Assembly: GCF_002197665.1 (NCBI RefSeq)
Contig: NZ_NBBJ01000004.1
Location: 186,001-250,000, forward strand
Direction: 5' to 3'
DNA: 64,000 bases
DNA from: Sphingomonas mucosissima
GTDB lineage: Bacteria; Pseudomonadota; Alphaproteobacteria; Sphingomonadales; Sphingomonadaceae
Position numbers and translations under genes: made by a program. The notes under the pieces are model-generated. The model saw nothing but the letters and a program-made list of their open reading frames with translations, did not search any database and was not told where the DNA came from. Shown piece by piece: positions 26,354 through 35,983 of the stretch (position 1 is its first letter; the number at the start of each line of letters is the position of its first letter).

Positions 26354-26938
26354 GTGACCAACGACGAGGTTCTGGCAGAATTCCGTGCGGCGGACGCGCT
26401 GCTCGAGGGACATTTCATCCTGTCGTCGGGCTTGCGATCGTCGCGCTACCTGCAGTGCGCGCGCGTGCTGATGGATCCGCGGCGCGGCGCCCGGCTGGCC
26501 GAAGCGCTGGCTGATCGAATCCCCTCGGACGTGCGCTCGCGCATCTCCGCCGTTGTGTCCCCGGCCATGGGCGGGGTGATCGCGGGGCATGAGATGGCGC
26601 GCGCGCTGGGCGTGGAGGCGATGTTCGTTGAACGGCCGACCGGCACCTTCGAGCTTCGGCGCGGCTTTCGCCTGGAGGACGGGCAGGAAGTGCTGATGAT
26701 GGAAGACGTCGTCACCACCGGACTTTCTTCCCGCGAAGCGATCAAGGCGATCGAGGCGGCGGGCGGGCGAGTGATCGCCGGCGCCGCGCTGGTCGACCGA
26801 TCGAATGGCAGCGCCGATATTGGCGTCCCGTTCTTCCCGCTGATCCGCCTCGATGTGCCCACCTATGAGGCCGATGCCTTGCCGCCGGACCTTGCGGCGA
26901 TCCCGGCGATCAAGCCGGGCAGCCGGTCGGCGACATGA
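26354..26938 (+). CDS. pyrE: Orotate phosphoribosyltransferase
   Basis: This enzyme joins orotate and PRPP to give orotidine 5'-phosphate, the fifth step of pyrimidine synthesis. The product is 194 residues from the GTG at 26354 ([20 protein letters not shown]), which is preceded by GAAAGGG; an open frame reaches a TTG at 26327 without a ribosome site. [13 protein letters not shown] binds orotate, and the PRPP motif is [18 protein letters not shown]. It starts the plus-strand unit pyrE-pdxJ-acpS-lepB-AI-2E-maiA and is divergent from ctaC. Confidence 0.93.
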   Translation: MTNDEVLAEFRAADALLEGHFILSSGLRSSRYLQCARVLMDPRRGARLAEALADRIPSDVRSRISAVVSPAMGGVIAGHEMARALGVEAMFVERPTGTFELRRGFRLEDGQEVLMMEDVVTTGLSSREAIKAIEAAGGRVIAGAALVDRSNGSADIGVPFFPLIRLDVPTYEADALPPDLAAIPAIKPGSRSAT

Positions 26939-26966
26939 GGCGGCCGGCGGCACGAAAGGAGGATCG

Positions 26967-27695
26967 ATGAGCGAACATTTGCGCCTGGGCGTCAATATCG
27001 ATCATGTCGCCACCGTTCGGAACGCGCGCGGCGGCATTTATCCCGATCCGGTTCGCGCGGCGCAGCTCGCGGCCGAAGCCGGCGCCGACGGGATCACCGC
27101 CCATTTGCGCGAAGACCGCCGCCATATCACCGACGATGATATTGCGCGGCTGTCAGAGACCCTGACGGTCCCGCTCAACCTGGAAATGGCTGCGACCGAG
27201 GAGATGCTGCGGATCGCGCTTCGCCATCGCCCGCATGCTGCCTGCATCGTGCCGGAAAAGCGGGAGGAGCGCACGACGGAGGGCGGCATCGATGCGGCGG
27301 GGCAGTTTGATCGGCTGCTGCCGATGGTTTCGGCGTTGCGCGAGGCCGGAACGCGAGTGTCGTTGTTCATCGAACCCGACGCGCGCCAGATCGATGCCGC
27401 GATGCGGCTGGGCGCGCCGGTGGTGGAATTGCACACCGGCCGCTATTGCGAACTCGACGGCGCCGCGCGGACGGAGGAACTGCGCCGGATTGCCGATGCG
27501 GCCGCGCTCGCGGCCAAGAACGGCATCGAGGTTCACGCCGGCCACGGCCTCACCTTTGACAATGTGGCGCCCATCGCGGCGATCCCGCAGGTAGTGGAGC
27601 TGAACATCGGCCATTTCCTGATCGGTGAGGCGATCTTCGTCGGGCTGGCCGAAAGCATCCGCCGGATGCGCGCCGCGATGGATGCGGCGCGATGA
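26967..27695 (+). CDS. pdxJ: Pyridoxine 5'-phosphate synthase
   Basis: PdxJ condenses 1-deoxyxylulose 5-phosphate with 1-amino-acetone 3-phosphate to form pyridoxine 5'-phosphate in the DXP-dependent B6 pathway. The 242-residue TIM barrel begins [20 protein letters not shown]. It has [42 protein letters not shown] and [11 protein letters not shown], all family landmarks. The ATG at 26967 has AAAGGAGG just before it, so the longer upstream frame is rejected. It is 28 bp after pyrE and overlaps acpS by 4 bp (ATGA). Confidence 0.97.
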   Translation: MSEHLRLGVNIDHVATVRNARGGIYPDPVRAAQLAAEAGADGITAHLREDRRHITDDDIARLSETLTVPLNLEMAATEEMLRIALRHRPHAACIVPEKREERTTEGGIDAAGQFDRLLPMVSALREAGTRVSLFIEPDARQIDAAMRLGAPVVELHTGRYCELDGAARTEELRRIADAAALAAKNGIEVHAGHGLTFDNVAPIAAIPQVVELNIGHFLIGEAIFVGLAESIRRMRAAMDAAR

Positions 27696-28096
27696 TCGTC
27701 GGGCTCGGCTCCGACCTTTGCAATATCGAGCGCATCCAAGCGTCGCTCGGCCGCTTCGGCGCCCGGTTTGAGAACCGCGTGTTCACCGATGTGGAGCGGG
27801 CCAAGGCGCAACGTCGGCCGTTCACGATCGCTGGCACCTATGCGAAACGGTTCGCGGCCAAGGAGGCCTTCTCCAAGGCGGTCGGCACAGGTTTTCGCCG
27901 CGGTGTCTTCATGAGGGACATCGGCGTGGTGAACGCGGCCTCCGGTGCCCCGACGCTCGCGCTTTCCGGCGGTGCCAAGGCGGCGCTTGACGCCCTGATT
28001 CCCGCAGGCCACCGCCCGCGCATCCATTTGACATTGACCGACGATCATCCCTGGGCGCAGGCCTTTGTGATCATCGAGGCCATCCCGGACGAGTGA
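27692..28096 (+). CDS. acpS: Holo-[acyl-carrier-protein] synthase
   Basis: AcpS transfers 4'-phosphopantetheine from CoA to the serine of ACP, activating it for fatty acid synthesis. The 134-residue product has the family's [13 protein letters not shown] (Asp8) and [18 protein letters not shown] (Glu57), which bind Mg and CoA. Genes pdxJ-acpS-lepB are joined by 4-bp overlaps, and this order is widely conserved in alphaproteobacteria. Typical length is 120-135 residues. Confidence 0.97.
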   Translation: MIVGLGSDLCNIERIQASLGRFGARFENRVFTDVERAKAQRRPFTIAGTYAKRFAAKEAFSKAVGTGFRRGVFMRDIGVVNAASGAPTLALSGGAKAALDALIPAGHRPRIHLTLTDDHPWAQAFVIIEAIPDE

Positions 28097-29055
28097 ACCG
28101 CAGGACCGTGAATGATCTGGCCGAGAAATTGCCGTTGACGGGCGAGCCGCCGGCTGACGGAGCGCCCGAACAGCGGAGCGGCCGTGGCTTCGACTGGTGG
28201 GGCGAGGTGAAGGGCCTGTTCTGGCTGATCCTCGCCGTGCTCGGCTTTCACAGCTTCATCGCCAAGCCCTTTTACATTCCCAGCGAATCCATGCTGCCCG
28301 GCCTGGAGGTCGGCGATCGACTGGTTGTGTCGAAATATGCTTATGGCTGGTCGTTCGTCTCGCCGACACTACCCAACCCGGCGGCGATCTTCAGGGGCAC
28401 GGTTCTGCATCAGCCGGTGGACAGTTGGTCGTATCAATTGCCGGACTGGCGGGGCCGCCTGTGGGGTGCGATGCCGGAGCGCGGCGACGTCGTGATCGTC
28501 ACGCCGCCAGGGCAGACCAGCGATTATATCAAGCGGGTCATCGGCCTGCCCGGCGACACCCTTGAGGTGCGGGGCGGAACGGTGATCCTGAACGGAAAGC
28601 CGGTGGTGCGCGGCCCCGCCCACTACAAGGACCTGCCTGTCGATCGGAACGCCACCTGCGATCCGTGGCAATATCCCGAGGCCCGCATCACCCGCGCCGA
28701 TGGCGCCACCGTCTGTCGCCTGCCGATCGTCACCGAAACGCTGCCAAACGGCCGCCGCTTCGACACGGTGGAGCTGGGCGCGAGCCCCGGCGATTATTAC
28801 GGGCCGATCCGGATTCCTGAGCGGCATCTATTCCTGATGGGTGACAATCGCGATCGCTCGGCCGACAGCCGCTTCGCGCTGGGCGGCAGCGAAAAGGGCC
28901 TCGGCGGGCCGGTGCCGTGGGAGAATATCGGCGGGCGGGCGGAGTTCATCACCTTCTCCGTCGATGGATCGGCAACCATCAACCCACTTACGTGGTTTGG
29001 GTCGCTGCGGAGCGGCCGGACGGGCATCTCGCTACATCCGGAGGAAACACGTTGA
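28093..29055 (+). CDS. lepB: Signal peptidase I
   Basis: LepB cleaves signal peptides of exported proteins at the outer face of the inner membrane with a Ser/Lys dyad. The 320-residue product has one N-terminal membrane helix (about 41-58, [19 protein letters not shown]), the nucleophile Ser66 in PSESMLPG and the general base Lys147 in [12 protein letters not shown]. The C-terminal [12 protein letters not shown] is box E. The GTG start at 28093 overlaps the acpS stop. An inserted region (about 190-230) is longer than in E. coli, as in many alphaproteobacteria. It overlaps the next gene by 4 bp. Confidence 0.96.
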   Translation: MNRRTVNDLAEKLPLTGEPPADGAPEQRSGRGFDWWGEVKGLFWLILAVLGFHSFIAKPFYIPSESMLPGLEVGDRLVVSKYAYGWSFVSPTLPNPAAIFRGTVLHQPVDSWSYQLPDWRGRLWGAMPERGDVVIVTPPGQTSDYIKRVIGLPGDTLEVRGGTVILNGKPVVRGPAHYKDLPVDRNATCDPWQYPEARITRADGATVCRLPIVTETLPNGRRFDTVELGASPGDYYGPIRIPERHLFLMGDNRDRSADSRFALGGSEKGLGGPVPWENIGGRAEFITFSVDGSATINPLTWFGSLRSGRTGISLHPEETR

Positions 29056-30125
29056 GCGATGCGGGCGTAAAGGTGGTCGAGGGGGCCAGCCCGCACGAAG
29101 TCCGCGATCCTGCCACCCGGCGCGAATTCAAGCGCGCCGCCGTATGGCTTGGCCTCGCCTCGGCGATCGGCCTGGTCGTGCTGCTCATTCAGCCGTTGCT
29201 GATCATCTTTGCCGGCATGGTCTTTGCCGCCCTGCTAGAGGGCGGGGTCCGGCTGCTCGGCCGTGTACTGCCGATCGGACGGGGTTGGCGGCTGCTTATT
29301 GTCTGCCTTTTGACCGTGATCTTCCTGGTCGCGACCTTCGTGCTTACCGGCGTGCAGGTCACCGAGCAGGTCAACCAGCTGCGCAACACGCTTGAGACTC
29401 AAGCCGTGCAGCTCACCAGCTGGCTGACAAAGCAGGGCCTGATGCCGGGCGCTTCCGACATCAGCGGCATCGCCCGGCAAGCGATGAGCTCGGTCGGACG
29501 GCTCACATCATGGGTGGGCTCGGCGCTGGGCGCGCTCACCACCATGTTCATGATCCTGGTGATCGGCCTTTTCATCGCCATTGATCCGCGCAGCTACGAG
29601 CGCGGCCTGCAATGGATGATCCCGGAGGAGAAGCGCCCGGAATTCGCGATCACCATGGATCGCATGGGAAGCACCCTTCGCCGGCTTCTGTTCGGTCGCA
29701 TCATCGGCATGGTGGCTGAAGGCGTGCTCACCTGGTTTGCGCTGATGCTCGGGGGCGTGCCGATGGCGCTGATCCTGGGCATCCTGACGGGTATTCTCGC
29801 CTTTATCCCCAATATCGGTGCCTTCATTTCCGGGGCGTTGATGATTGCGGTGGGCTTTTCGGCCGGGGTCGACACCGGCATCTGGGCGATCGGCACCTAT
29901 GTGATCGTGCAGACGTTCGACGGCTACGTCCTGATCCCGATGGTGGCGAAGCGCACCGTCGACATGCCCCCGGCGCTGACGCTTGGCGCCCAGATCCTCG
30001 CCAGCGCACTGTTCGGCATTCTTGGCTTGGCGCTTGCCGACCCGATGACGGCGATGATCAAGGCCGCGATGGAGCGGCGTAGCGAAACCGTTGAGGACGA
30101 GCGCGCGGAGGAGACCCACACATGA
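29052..30125 (+). CDS. AI-2E family transporter
   Basis: A 357-residue membrane protein of the AI-2E/PerM/TqsA family, whose members export or import small solutes including, for TqsA, autoinducer 2. There are about 7-8 hydrophobic segments, including VWLGLASAIGLVVLLIQPLL near the start, a long amphipathic helix region with Gln/Leu (about 85-130), and GILTGILAFIPNIGAFISGA later. The start is a TTG at 29052 overlapping the lepB stop, with GGAGGAAA just upstream; the frame extends further up but only as antisense-like reading of lepB. Substrate unknown. Overlaps maiA by 4 bp. Confidence 0.85.
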   Translation: MSDAGVKVVEGASPHEVRDPATRREFKRAAVWLGLASAIGLVVLLIQPLLIIFAGMVFAALLEGGVRLLGRVLPIGRGWRLLIVCLLTVIFLVATFVLTGVQVTEQVNQLRNTLETQAVQLTSWLTKQGLMPGASDISGIARQAMSSVGRLTSWVGSALGALTTMFMILVIGLFIAIDPRSYERGLQWMIPEEKRPEFAITMDRMGSTLRRLLFGRIIGMVAEGVLTWFALMLGGVPMALILGILTGILAFIPNIGAFISGALMIAVGFSAGVDTGIWAIGTYVIVQTFDGYVLIPMVAKRTVDMPPALTLGAQILASALFGILGLALADPMTAMIKAAMERRSETVEDERAEETHT

Positions 30126-30751
30126 ACATCGTGCTGCACGACTATTGGCGCTCATCCGCTTCATACCGCGTCCGGATCTGCCTGAACCTCAAGGGCGTGG
30201 CCTATGAGACCGTGGCGGTGAACCTGCTCGCCGGTAATCAGGCGAGCGAAGCGAATCGCCGGATCAATCCGCAAGGCTTTGTGCCGACGCTGGTCGTGGA
30301 TGGCCGGCCGCTGACCCAAAGCCTGGCGATCATCGACTGGCTCGACGCGAACTTTCCCGATCCGCCGATGGTGGACAAGGACCCGTTCGTGCGATCGGGC
30401 CAGCTCGCCCGGGCGCTGGCCGTGGCCGCGGATATTCACCCGCTGAACAACCTGCGCGTGCTGAAACGGCTAGAAACGCAGTTTGGCGCCAATCAGGCCG
30501 CGCGCGACGAATGGTATCGCCACTGGGTGGCGGAGGGTTTGTCCGCACTGGAACAGATGGCGGGTGACGGCCCGTTCCTGGGCGGCGACTCGCCCGACAT
30601 CGCTGATGTGTGCCTGGTGCCGCAACTTGCCAATGCCCGGCGCTTTGCCATTCCGCTAGACGATTTTCCCAAGCTTTGCGCCGCTGAAGCGGCCAGCCTT
30701 GCCCTGCCGCCCGTCCAGGCGGCGATGCCCGAGCGCGTCAAACCGGCATAA
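30122..30751 (+). CDS. maiA: Maleylacetoacetate isomerase (zeta-class GST)
   Basis: MaiA isomerises maleylacetoacetate to fumarylacetoacetate using glutathione, in tyrosine/homogentisate breakdown. The 209-residue product has a thioredoxin-like N-domain and an alpha-helical C-domain. Its RSSASYRVRICL (residues 10-21) aligns with the zeta signature SSCSWRVRI, with Ala in the Cys position; NPQGFVPTLVVDG and LTQSLAIIDWLD bind glutathione. It is the last gene of the overlapping series. No other tyrosine-catabolism gene is near, so another zeta-GST role is possible. Its end overlaps the convergent glycosyltransferase gene by 14 bp. Confidence 0.88.
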   Translation: MNIVLHDYWRSSASYRVRICLNLKGVAYETVAVNLLAGNQASEANRRINPQGFVPTLVVDGRPLTQSLAIIDWLDANFPDPPMVDKDPFVRSGQLARALAVAADIHPLNNLRVLKRLETQFGANQAARDEWYRHWVAEGLSALEQMAGDGPFLGGDSPDIADVCLVPQLANARRFAIPLDDFPKLCAAEAASLALPPVQAAMPERVKPA

Positions 30752-31793
30752 GCGAATCGAACAACTGGAGGTACCGCGACGCCGAGTCCGCACCCCGCGG
30801 CGCAACGGGGTGAGGGCGAACTGCGTCGCCGAGCCAATGGTCCAGCGCCCTCGCCAGCGCGGCGCCATCATTGCGCGGCACGATGGTGCCCAGCGACGGG
30901 CTAGCGACGATCTCCGCAACGGCCGGCGCGCAATCGGTCGTCACCACGGGCGTACCGACGGAGAGCGATTCAGCCAGGACGCCCGGCACCCCTTCGAAAT
31001 CTGAAGTCAGCGCAAGCACGGCCGCGCCGGCCATTGCAACGATGGGATCCGCGACATGGCCGGGAAGCAGCAATTCCACGCCACCCGCTTCCGCTTGCGC
31101 GGCCAATGCAGCACGGCATTCCCCTTCTCCTAAAATAACGAGCGGTATCCGCTGGTGCAGATGCGGCAGCGCATCGATGAGGCGGTCCCAACGTTTCTGC
31201 GGGACGAGACGCCCGACACCCAGAACGTACCGGCGCGGCAACGCTGGCAGCGATGCCTCGGCGCCCCGTTGCGCAGGCGGATTGGGGATAACGGGGATCA
31301 GGCTGCGGGACAGCCGCATTGCACGGGCGACATGCTCCGCGCTCGCCTCGGACATCGCCACGACCCGGTCGAGGAACCTCGGGTGCTGGCGCAGCCACGC
31401 CGCATGCGCCGCCGCCACCAATCGCCCGTGATCGGGCCGTTCCAGCGCATTCGATACCTTGGCGACGATCGGCGGGCACGTCGTGCCCAAACGCAATCGC
31501 GTCCAGGCTGCAATGCCAGTGTAATGACTACCTGCGCAGAATAGCAGGTCCGGGCGCAATGCCTTCACGTGGCGAGGAAGAGCGTGCATCGCGGCATAAC
31601 CACTGGCGCCGAGCGGGATTACCTCGACGGCCGCCGATATCTCTCGGCGCAGCGGGCCCGAAGGGTCACCGATGACCAGGGTTACTCGGCGGCCCAGGCT
31701 CGCCCACTCACCCGCAAGGCGCAGAAGGGCCCGCTCCACGCCGCCGCCGCGCAACGTCTGGGCGTAACTGAGGATGTGTCGGGCGCCGGTCAT
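30738..31793 (-). CDS. Glycosyltransferase family 4 protein
   Basis: A 351-residue GT-B enzyme from the ATG at 31793. The N-terminal loop is QTLRGGGVERALLRLAGEW, typical of GT4; the donor domain has PRRYVLGVGRLVPQKRWDRL and SDFEGVPGVLAESLSVGTPV (E-x7-E type). The frame runs to 31865 upstream, without a ribosome site. It is divergent from the membrane protein at 31913, convergent with maiA, and opens a second glycan locus that extends to 35983. Donor sugar unknown. Confidence 0.88.
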   Translation of the reverse strand: MTGARHILSYAQTLRGGGVERALLRLAGEWASLGRRVTLVIGDPSGPLRREISAAVEVIPLGASGYAAMHALPRHVKALRPDLLFCAGSHYTGIAAWTRLRLGTTCPPIVAKVSNALERPDHGRLVAAAHAAWLRQHPRFLDRVVAMSEASAEHVARAMRLSRSLIPVIPNPPAQRGAEASLPALPRRYVLGVGRLVPQKRWDRLIDALPHLHQRIPLVILGEGECRAALAAQAEAGGVELLLPGHVADPIVAMAGAAVLALTSDFEGVPGVLAESLSVGTPVVTTDCAPAVAEIVASPSLGTIVPRNDGAALARALDHWLGDAVRPHPVAPRGADSASRYLQLFDSLMPV

Positions 31794-31912
31794 CTTGCTT
31801 GGATGCAAACTACGGCCCAGATCGCCGCCGAAAAGAAACCACATTCGGGCGCCATTCGCCCACACCGCCCGTCAGATGTTATGCGGGACGCGTGCAAAGG
31901 AAGCCCGAGGTC

Positions 31913-32860
31913 TTGAGCGCAAAAGCCGACAGCGTGCCTGCGGGCGTGAGTGAAGCCGACCTGCCGGACATTGCGGCCTTGCAGCCGGCGGAAACGCTGC
32001 GCCGACGCTGGCCGTCGATTTTGGCCGCCGTGCTCAGCCTTGCCATGCTGGTGATGCTTGGGCGCGAGTTGCTGGACACGGGGGTTGCAGGTCTCAGCAA
32101 GGCGGCGCCTGATTCCCCGTGGTTCTATATTGCTTTCACCGGCCTTTACTTGGCGGCGCCTACCGGTGACTTCGTGATCTTCCGTCGGCTCTGGCAAATT
32201 CCCTGGGCCGGTTTCGGAGCGCTGCACAAGAAGCGAATAGCCAATGATGTGGTGCTCGGCTATTCGGGCGAGGCATATTTCTACGCCTGGGCCCGCGCAC
32301 GGGCGAACCTGGTGGCGGCACCGTTTGGCGCGGTGAAGGACGTGTCGTTACTGTCCGCGATCGCCGGCAATGGCGCGACCATCATCCTGTGCGCGATTGC
32401 GCTGCCAGTCGGCTATCAGCTGATGCCGCGCGGCGTGCTGAATGCCGTGGTGGGATCGGCGGTGATCACCCTCGCCGTCAGCCTGCTCCTGATCCTGTTT
32501 TCCAAGCGGGTCTTTTCGTTGCCCCGCCGCCAGCTTTGGGAAGTGTTCTGGATCCACTGTGCCCGTATCGCGGCCAGTTCGCTGCTGTTGGCGCTCGCCT
32601 GGCACTATGCCATGCCGGAAGTGTCGCTTTGGATGTGGGTGTTCCTTTCGGCGGCGCGGCTGCTCGTCTCCCGCCTGCCGCTGGTGCCGAACAAGGACCT
32701 GCTGTTCGCCAGCTTCGCCATCCTTCTAATCGGCCGGGGCGAGGCGCTCAGCGAGATGATCGCCTTTGTCGCCGGGCTCACCTTGGTCGTGCATCTCGCT
32801 CTGGTACTGGCATTCGCATTGGGAGCCGGGTTCACCGGGTTGCGGCATTGGCGTCGCTAA
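31913..32860 (+). CDS. Polytopic membrane protein (LPG-synthase TM-like, uncharacterised)
   Basis: A 315-residue protein with about 8 predicted membrane helices, for example ILAAVLSLAMLVMLGRELL, FYIAFTGLYLAAPTGDFVIF and GLTLVVHLALVLAFALGAG. A charged motif lies inside: LHKKRIANDVVLGYSGEAYF. The pattern recalls the membrane region of lysylphosphatidylglycerol synthases and related UPF0104 proteins, but that is a fold-level impression only. The TTG at 31913 (GAGG upstream) is the best start; an open frame reaches 31799. It lies among glycosyltransferase genes, so a role in glycan or lipid-carrier transport is possible. It overlaps the DUF2141 gene by 13 bp. Confidence 0.6.
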   Translation: MSAKADSVPAGVSEADLPDIAALQPAETLRRRWPSILAAVLSLAMLVMLGRELLDTGVAGLSKAAPDSPWFYIAFTGLYLAAPTGDFVIFRRLWQIPWAGFGALHKKRIANDVVLGYSGEAYFYAWARARANLVAAPFGAVKDVSLLSAIAGNGATIILCAIALPVGYQLMPRGVLNAVVGSAVITLAVSLLLILFSKRVFSLPRRQLWEVFWIHCARIAASSLLLALAWHYAMPEVSLWMWVFLSAARLLVSRLPLVPNKDLLFASFAILLIGRGEALSEMIAFVAGLTLVVHLALVLAFALGAGFTGLRHWRR

Positions 32861-33369
32861 AGCTCGCCTTGCTCCTTGCGGGCCTGCTCGCGCCGCTGCC
32901 GGGCGCGGCGCAGGTGCTGGGAAGCGACGCGGCTGCGTGCGTCCGGCGTGACCAGCCTGCGATCCAAGTGTCGGTGCTGGGACTGAAGGACCAAACCGGC
33001 AATCTGAAGTTGGAGTTGTTTCCCGCCACCGAGGATGATTTCCTGAAGGATGATCGCGATCTGATTGCCGAGGGAAAATTCTTCCATCGCGTTCGTGTCC
33101 CTACTCCGCCGGCCGGCCCCGTCACCCTGTGCATCAAGGCACCTGCTCCGGGGCGCTACGCGCTGTTCGTCACGCATGATCGCGACAACAAGAACAAGTT
33201 CAACGTCTGGACCGATGGTGCCGGCCTTCCGGCCAACCAGCGGATCGGCCGAGCGAAGCCCAAGCTGTCGCAGGCGATCGTTGATGTGCCGCGGGGCGTG
33301 AGCCTGGTCACCGTGCGCCTGCAATATCTACGCGGCTTCATCCCCAGCTTCGGCCCGGTGGACGACTGA
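32848..33369 (+). CDS. DUF2141 secreted protein
   Basis: A 173-residue protein with a signal peptide (LASLKLALLLAGLLAPLPGAAQ, read from the TTG at 32848). The mature part is a beta-sandwich-like DUF2141 domain, with IQVSVLGLKDQTGNLKLELF near the start and GRYALFVTHDRDNKNKFNVW in the middle. The TTG overlaps the end of the upstream membrane-protein gene by 13 bp; the exact start is uncertain. It is followed 1 bp later by a glycosyltransferase gene, so the three are one unit. Function unknown. Confidence 0.78.
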   Translation: MASLKLALLLAGLLAPLPGAAQVLGSDAAACVRRDQPAIQVSVLGLKDQTGNLKLELFPATEDDFLKDDRDLIAEGKFFHRVRVPTPPAGPVTLCIKAPAPGRYALFVTHDRDNKNKFNVWTDGAGLPANQRIGRAKPKLSQAIVDVPRGVSLVTVRLQYLRGFIPSFGPVDD

Positions 33370-33370
33370 C

Positions 33371-34549
33371 ATGCGGGTGGTGGACGTCAACGAATTCTAT
33401 TCTCCCACTGGAGGCGGCGTCCGCACCTATATTGATCGCAAGATCGGCATCATGAGCGATCTGGGGCACGAACTGATCCTGCTCGCACCCGGCGAAGAGG
33501 AGCGGATCGACGAGCGGCCCGGCGGGGGGCTGGTGCATTTCGTACGCTCCCCCAAGCTGCCGTTCGACCGCAATTACGGGCTGTTTTGGGATCGCGATGC
33601 AGTGACCGCGCTGCTTGATCATTATGATCCCGACGTGGTCGAATGCTCGTCCCCATGGCGGCCCGCGTGGTTTGTCGGCCAATGGCAGGGCCGCGCGCTC
33701 AAGTCCTTTTTCATGCACAACGACAACATGGCCGCCTACGCCCAGCGCTGGTTCGAGGGGGTCGCGAGCCATGAGCGGATCGAGCGCGCCTTTGGCTGGT
33801 ACACCCGCTACATGGCCCGATTCCTGGGCTTGTATGATTGTGTCGTCACCAACGGGCCGGCACTGGCGAAGCGCCTGTGCGCGCGCGGGCTCAGGATCGA
33901 CGCGGCGATGCCGCTGGGCATCGAGGGCGGACACTTCACACCGGCATTGCGCGATGAAAAACTGCGCCAGGCGTTGTTGCAGCAATGCGGATTGAACGAG
34001 CGCGGGCTGCTCCTCTTGGGGCTCGGCCGCCATCATCCGGAAAAGCGCTGGCCGATGGTGATCGACGCCGTTGAGCGGGCCGGCGCCACGCTGCCGGTGG
34101 GACTTATCCTGCTGGGCCAAGGACTTGACACGGAGCGGATCGAGCGGCGCATTGCCGGTAGCCCGCACATCCGCCTGTTTCGCCCGGTATATGATCGCGA
34201 ACGACTGGCGCGGATCATGGCGAGTTGCGACGCGCTGATCCACGGATCGGAGGCGGAGCCGTTCGGGCTGGTCGCGTCGGAGGCAATTGCGTCGGGACTG
34301 CCGCTGATCGTTCCGAATACGGGGGGATGCGCCGAAGTCGCCGACCCGGCCTGCGCGGAATTGTACCAGGCGCGCGACGCCGTGGCGTGCGCCGAAGCGA
34401 TCGCCCGCATGCACGCGCGCGACCGGGCGGTGCTGCGCCGCGCCGCCATCACCGCGGCCGGGCGGGTGCGGACCGACCGCGAACATAGCGTCGATCTGAT
34501 GGCCTATTATGAAGCGGCGCTGGCCATCAAACGGAGCGAAGCGGCCTGA
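33371..34549 (+). CDS. Glycosyltransferase family 4 protein
   Basis: A 392-residue GT-B enzyme starting with VVDVNEFYSPTGGGVRTYID, the G-rich acceptor loop. The donor domain is at about 215-360: LLLLGLGRHHPEKRWPMVID, IRLFRPVYDRERLARIMASC and HGSEAEPFGLVASEAIASGL (E-x7-E). It is the third gene in a tight plus-strand unit with the membrane protein and DUF2141, so it probably works with them on a cell-surface glycan. Its acceptor and donor are unknown. Confidence 0.9.
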   Translation: MRVVDVNEFYSPTGGGVRTYIDRKIGIMSDLGHELILLAPGEEERIDERPGGGLVHFVRSPKLPFDRNYGLFWDRDAVTALLDHYDPDVVECSSPWRPAWFVGQWQGRALKSFFMHNDNMAAYAQRWFEGVASHERIERAFGWYTRYMARFLGLYDCVVTNGPALAKRLCARGLRIDAAMPLGIEGGHFTPALRDEKLRQALLQQCGLNERGLLLLGLGRHHPEKRWPMVIDAVERAGATLPVGLILLGQGLDTERIERRIAGSPHIRLFRPVYDRERLARIMASCDALIHGSEAEPFGLVASEAIASGLPLIVPNTGGCAEVADPACAELYQARDAVACAEAIARMHARDRAVLRRAAITAAGRVRTDREHSVDLMAYYEAALAIKRSEAA

Positions 34550-34567
34550 GCCAGGACGGAGGCGGCC

Positions 34568-35983
34568 TCACTGCGCACCCCTGCGGCCATATATCGCGAC
34601 CGTCCCGCGCCCCAGGGGTTGCCGTGCCAACAGAACATAGTCCCGCGCCACCGCCGCGGACACAATGGCACGGATTTCCGGTCGCTCACCAATGGAGACC
34701 GGGCGCATCACGATCACGCCGGGTGCCGCCGCCAGGATGCGGCGCACCTCCGCCGCTTGATCCACCCCGATCGCCCCGTGCTCGCGCGTGCGGTGGAGAT
34801 GGCTGGGAAAGAGATAGCGCGTGACGCGGCAGCGGCGGACGGCGGCATAGATCTTTGGCGTGCCGGAATAGACCCACAGGCAGCCTGGCCCGTCGCCGAT
34901 CACACGGACCAGCGCGCGGAACTCGGCCGGGCCACCGCGGCCCAGCCGATCGGTGACGACGAACATTGTTCCGATCAGCGCGGCCAGCCCGAGCGCCGCG
35001 ACCCTGCCGCGCCGACTGGCCGCCAGGAAGCCGGCCGCGCACACCGCGCCAGGCACAAAGGCCGGGAGGGCATAATGATCGAACCACCCGCCGAAGCCGA
35101 CGATTGCGGCGACCGCGACGCCAAGCCACGCCAGCAAAAAGCGCCGCTCGCTCGTTGCCGGCCCATGCCGCACCGAAGCCCAGGCCATCGCCACGAGCGG
35201 CGCCAGCAGCGCCGCGATCCTGGCGAAATTTCCCCAGCGTTCGAGCGGCGGATCAATCTGGCGCTCAGCGATGGACAGGAAATTGGCGTAGGTGAAAGCG
35301 CCAAGGTGGCCGATCGCGGCGTAGAAGGCCGCGGCAAGGGCGGTGGGCGATAGCGCAAGGAGCGCGAGGCCAACCGACCGGAGCGCGATCCGGCCGATCG
35401 CATCACCAGCGCGCCAGTCGCGCCCCACGATCCACAGGCCGAAGAACATCCCTTCGAACACGGCGGAATATTTCACCTGCAGCGCCAGGCCGACCAGCAG
35501 CATGGCGGCGGCGTCCCGGCGGCCACTGCGCGCCGTGTTGGCGAGGATCAGCAGCGCCGCGCCGGCCATCAGCGGATTGTAGAAGACCGGCGACTGGCCG
35601 CCCTGCCCACTCGCGAGATTGAGCCACAGGACATAGGCCACGCCCGCGAGCGTCGCGCCGCGCGCCCAGCCGCCGATCTCGGCCAGACGGGCGACCATCC
35701 AAGCGGTTGCGGTAACGGCCGCGAGCGCCAGCGCCTGATAGGCAAGGATTCCCCAGCCGAACGGCAAGGCCGCCGGCAGGAGATAGATCAAGAAGAGCCC
35801 GGGCGGCTTCCTGTCCCATACATCGACATAGGGGATCGCGCCGCTCCACATTGCGCGCGCCACGGTGAAATAGAAATCCTCGTCGATATGGACAGTCGGG
35901 TTGCCGAACGTCGCGGCGCGTGCGGCGACCGCCACTTCCAGCAAGACAATGAGCCGATATCGATCGAGGGCACGGACTGTCAT
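34568..35983 (-). CDS. Membrane glycosyltransferase (GT39/ArnT-like, GT-C)
   Basis: A 471-residue GT-C protein with about 10-12 helices, from the ATG at 35983 (an open frame reaches 36016). The first periplasmic loop has PTVHIDEDFYFTVARAMWSG, with the acidic D/E residues that activate the acceptor, and VDVWDRKPPGLFLIYLLP, matching the DxKPP-like signature of ArnT/PMT enzymes. These use polyprenyl-phosphate sugars as donors and modify lipid A, proteins or glycans at the periplasmic face. The C-terminal domain is soluble. It is convergent with the GT4 gene at 33371 and divergent from infC. Confidence 0.83.
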   Translation of the reverse strand: MTVRALDRYRLIVLLEVAVAARAATFGNPTVHIDEDFYFTVARAMWSGAIPYVDVWDRKPPGLFLIYLLPAALPFGWGILAYQALALAAVTATAWMVARLAEIGGWARGATLAGVAYVLWLNLASGQGGQSPVFYNPLMAGAALLILANTARSGRRDAAAMLLVGLALQVKYSAVFEGMFFGLWIVGRDWRAGDAIGRIALRSVGLALLALSPTALAAAFYAAIGHLGAFTYANFLSIAERQIDPPLERWGNFARIAALLAPLVAMAWASVRHGPATSERRFLLAWLGVAVAAIVGFGGWFDHYALPAFVPGAVCAAGFLAASRRGRVAALGLAALIGTMFVVTDRLGRGGPAEFRALVRVIGDGPGCLWVYSGTPKIYAAVRRCRVTRYLFPSHLHRTREHGAIGVDQAAEVRRILAAAPGVIVMRPVSIGERPEIRAIVSAAVARDYVLLARQPLGRGTVAIYGRRGAQ

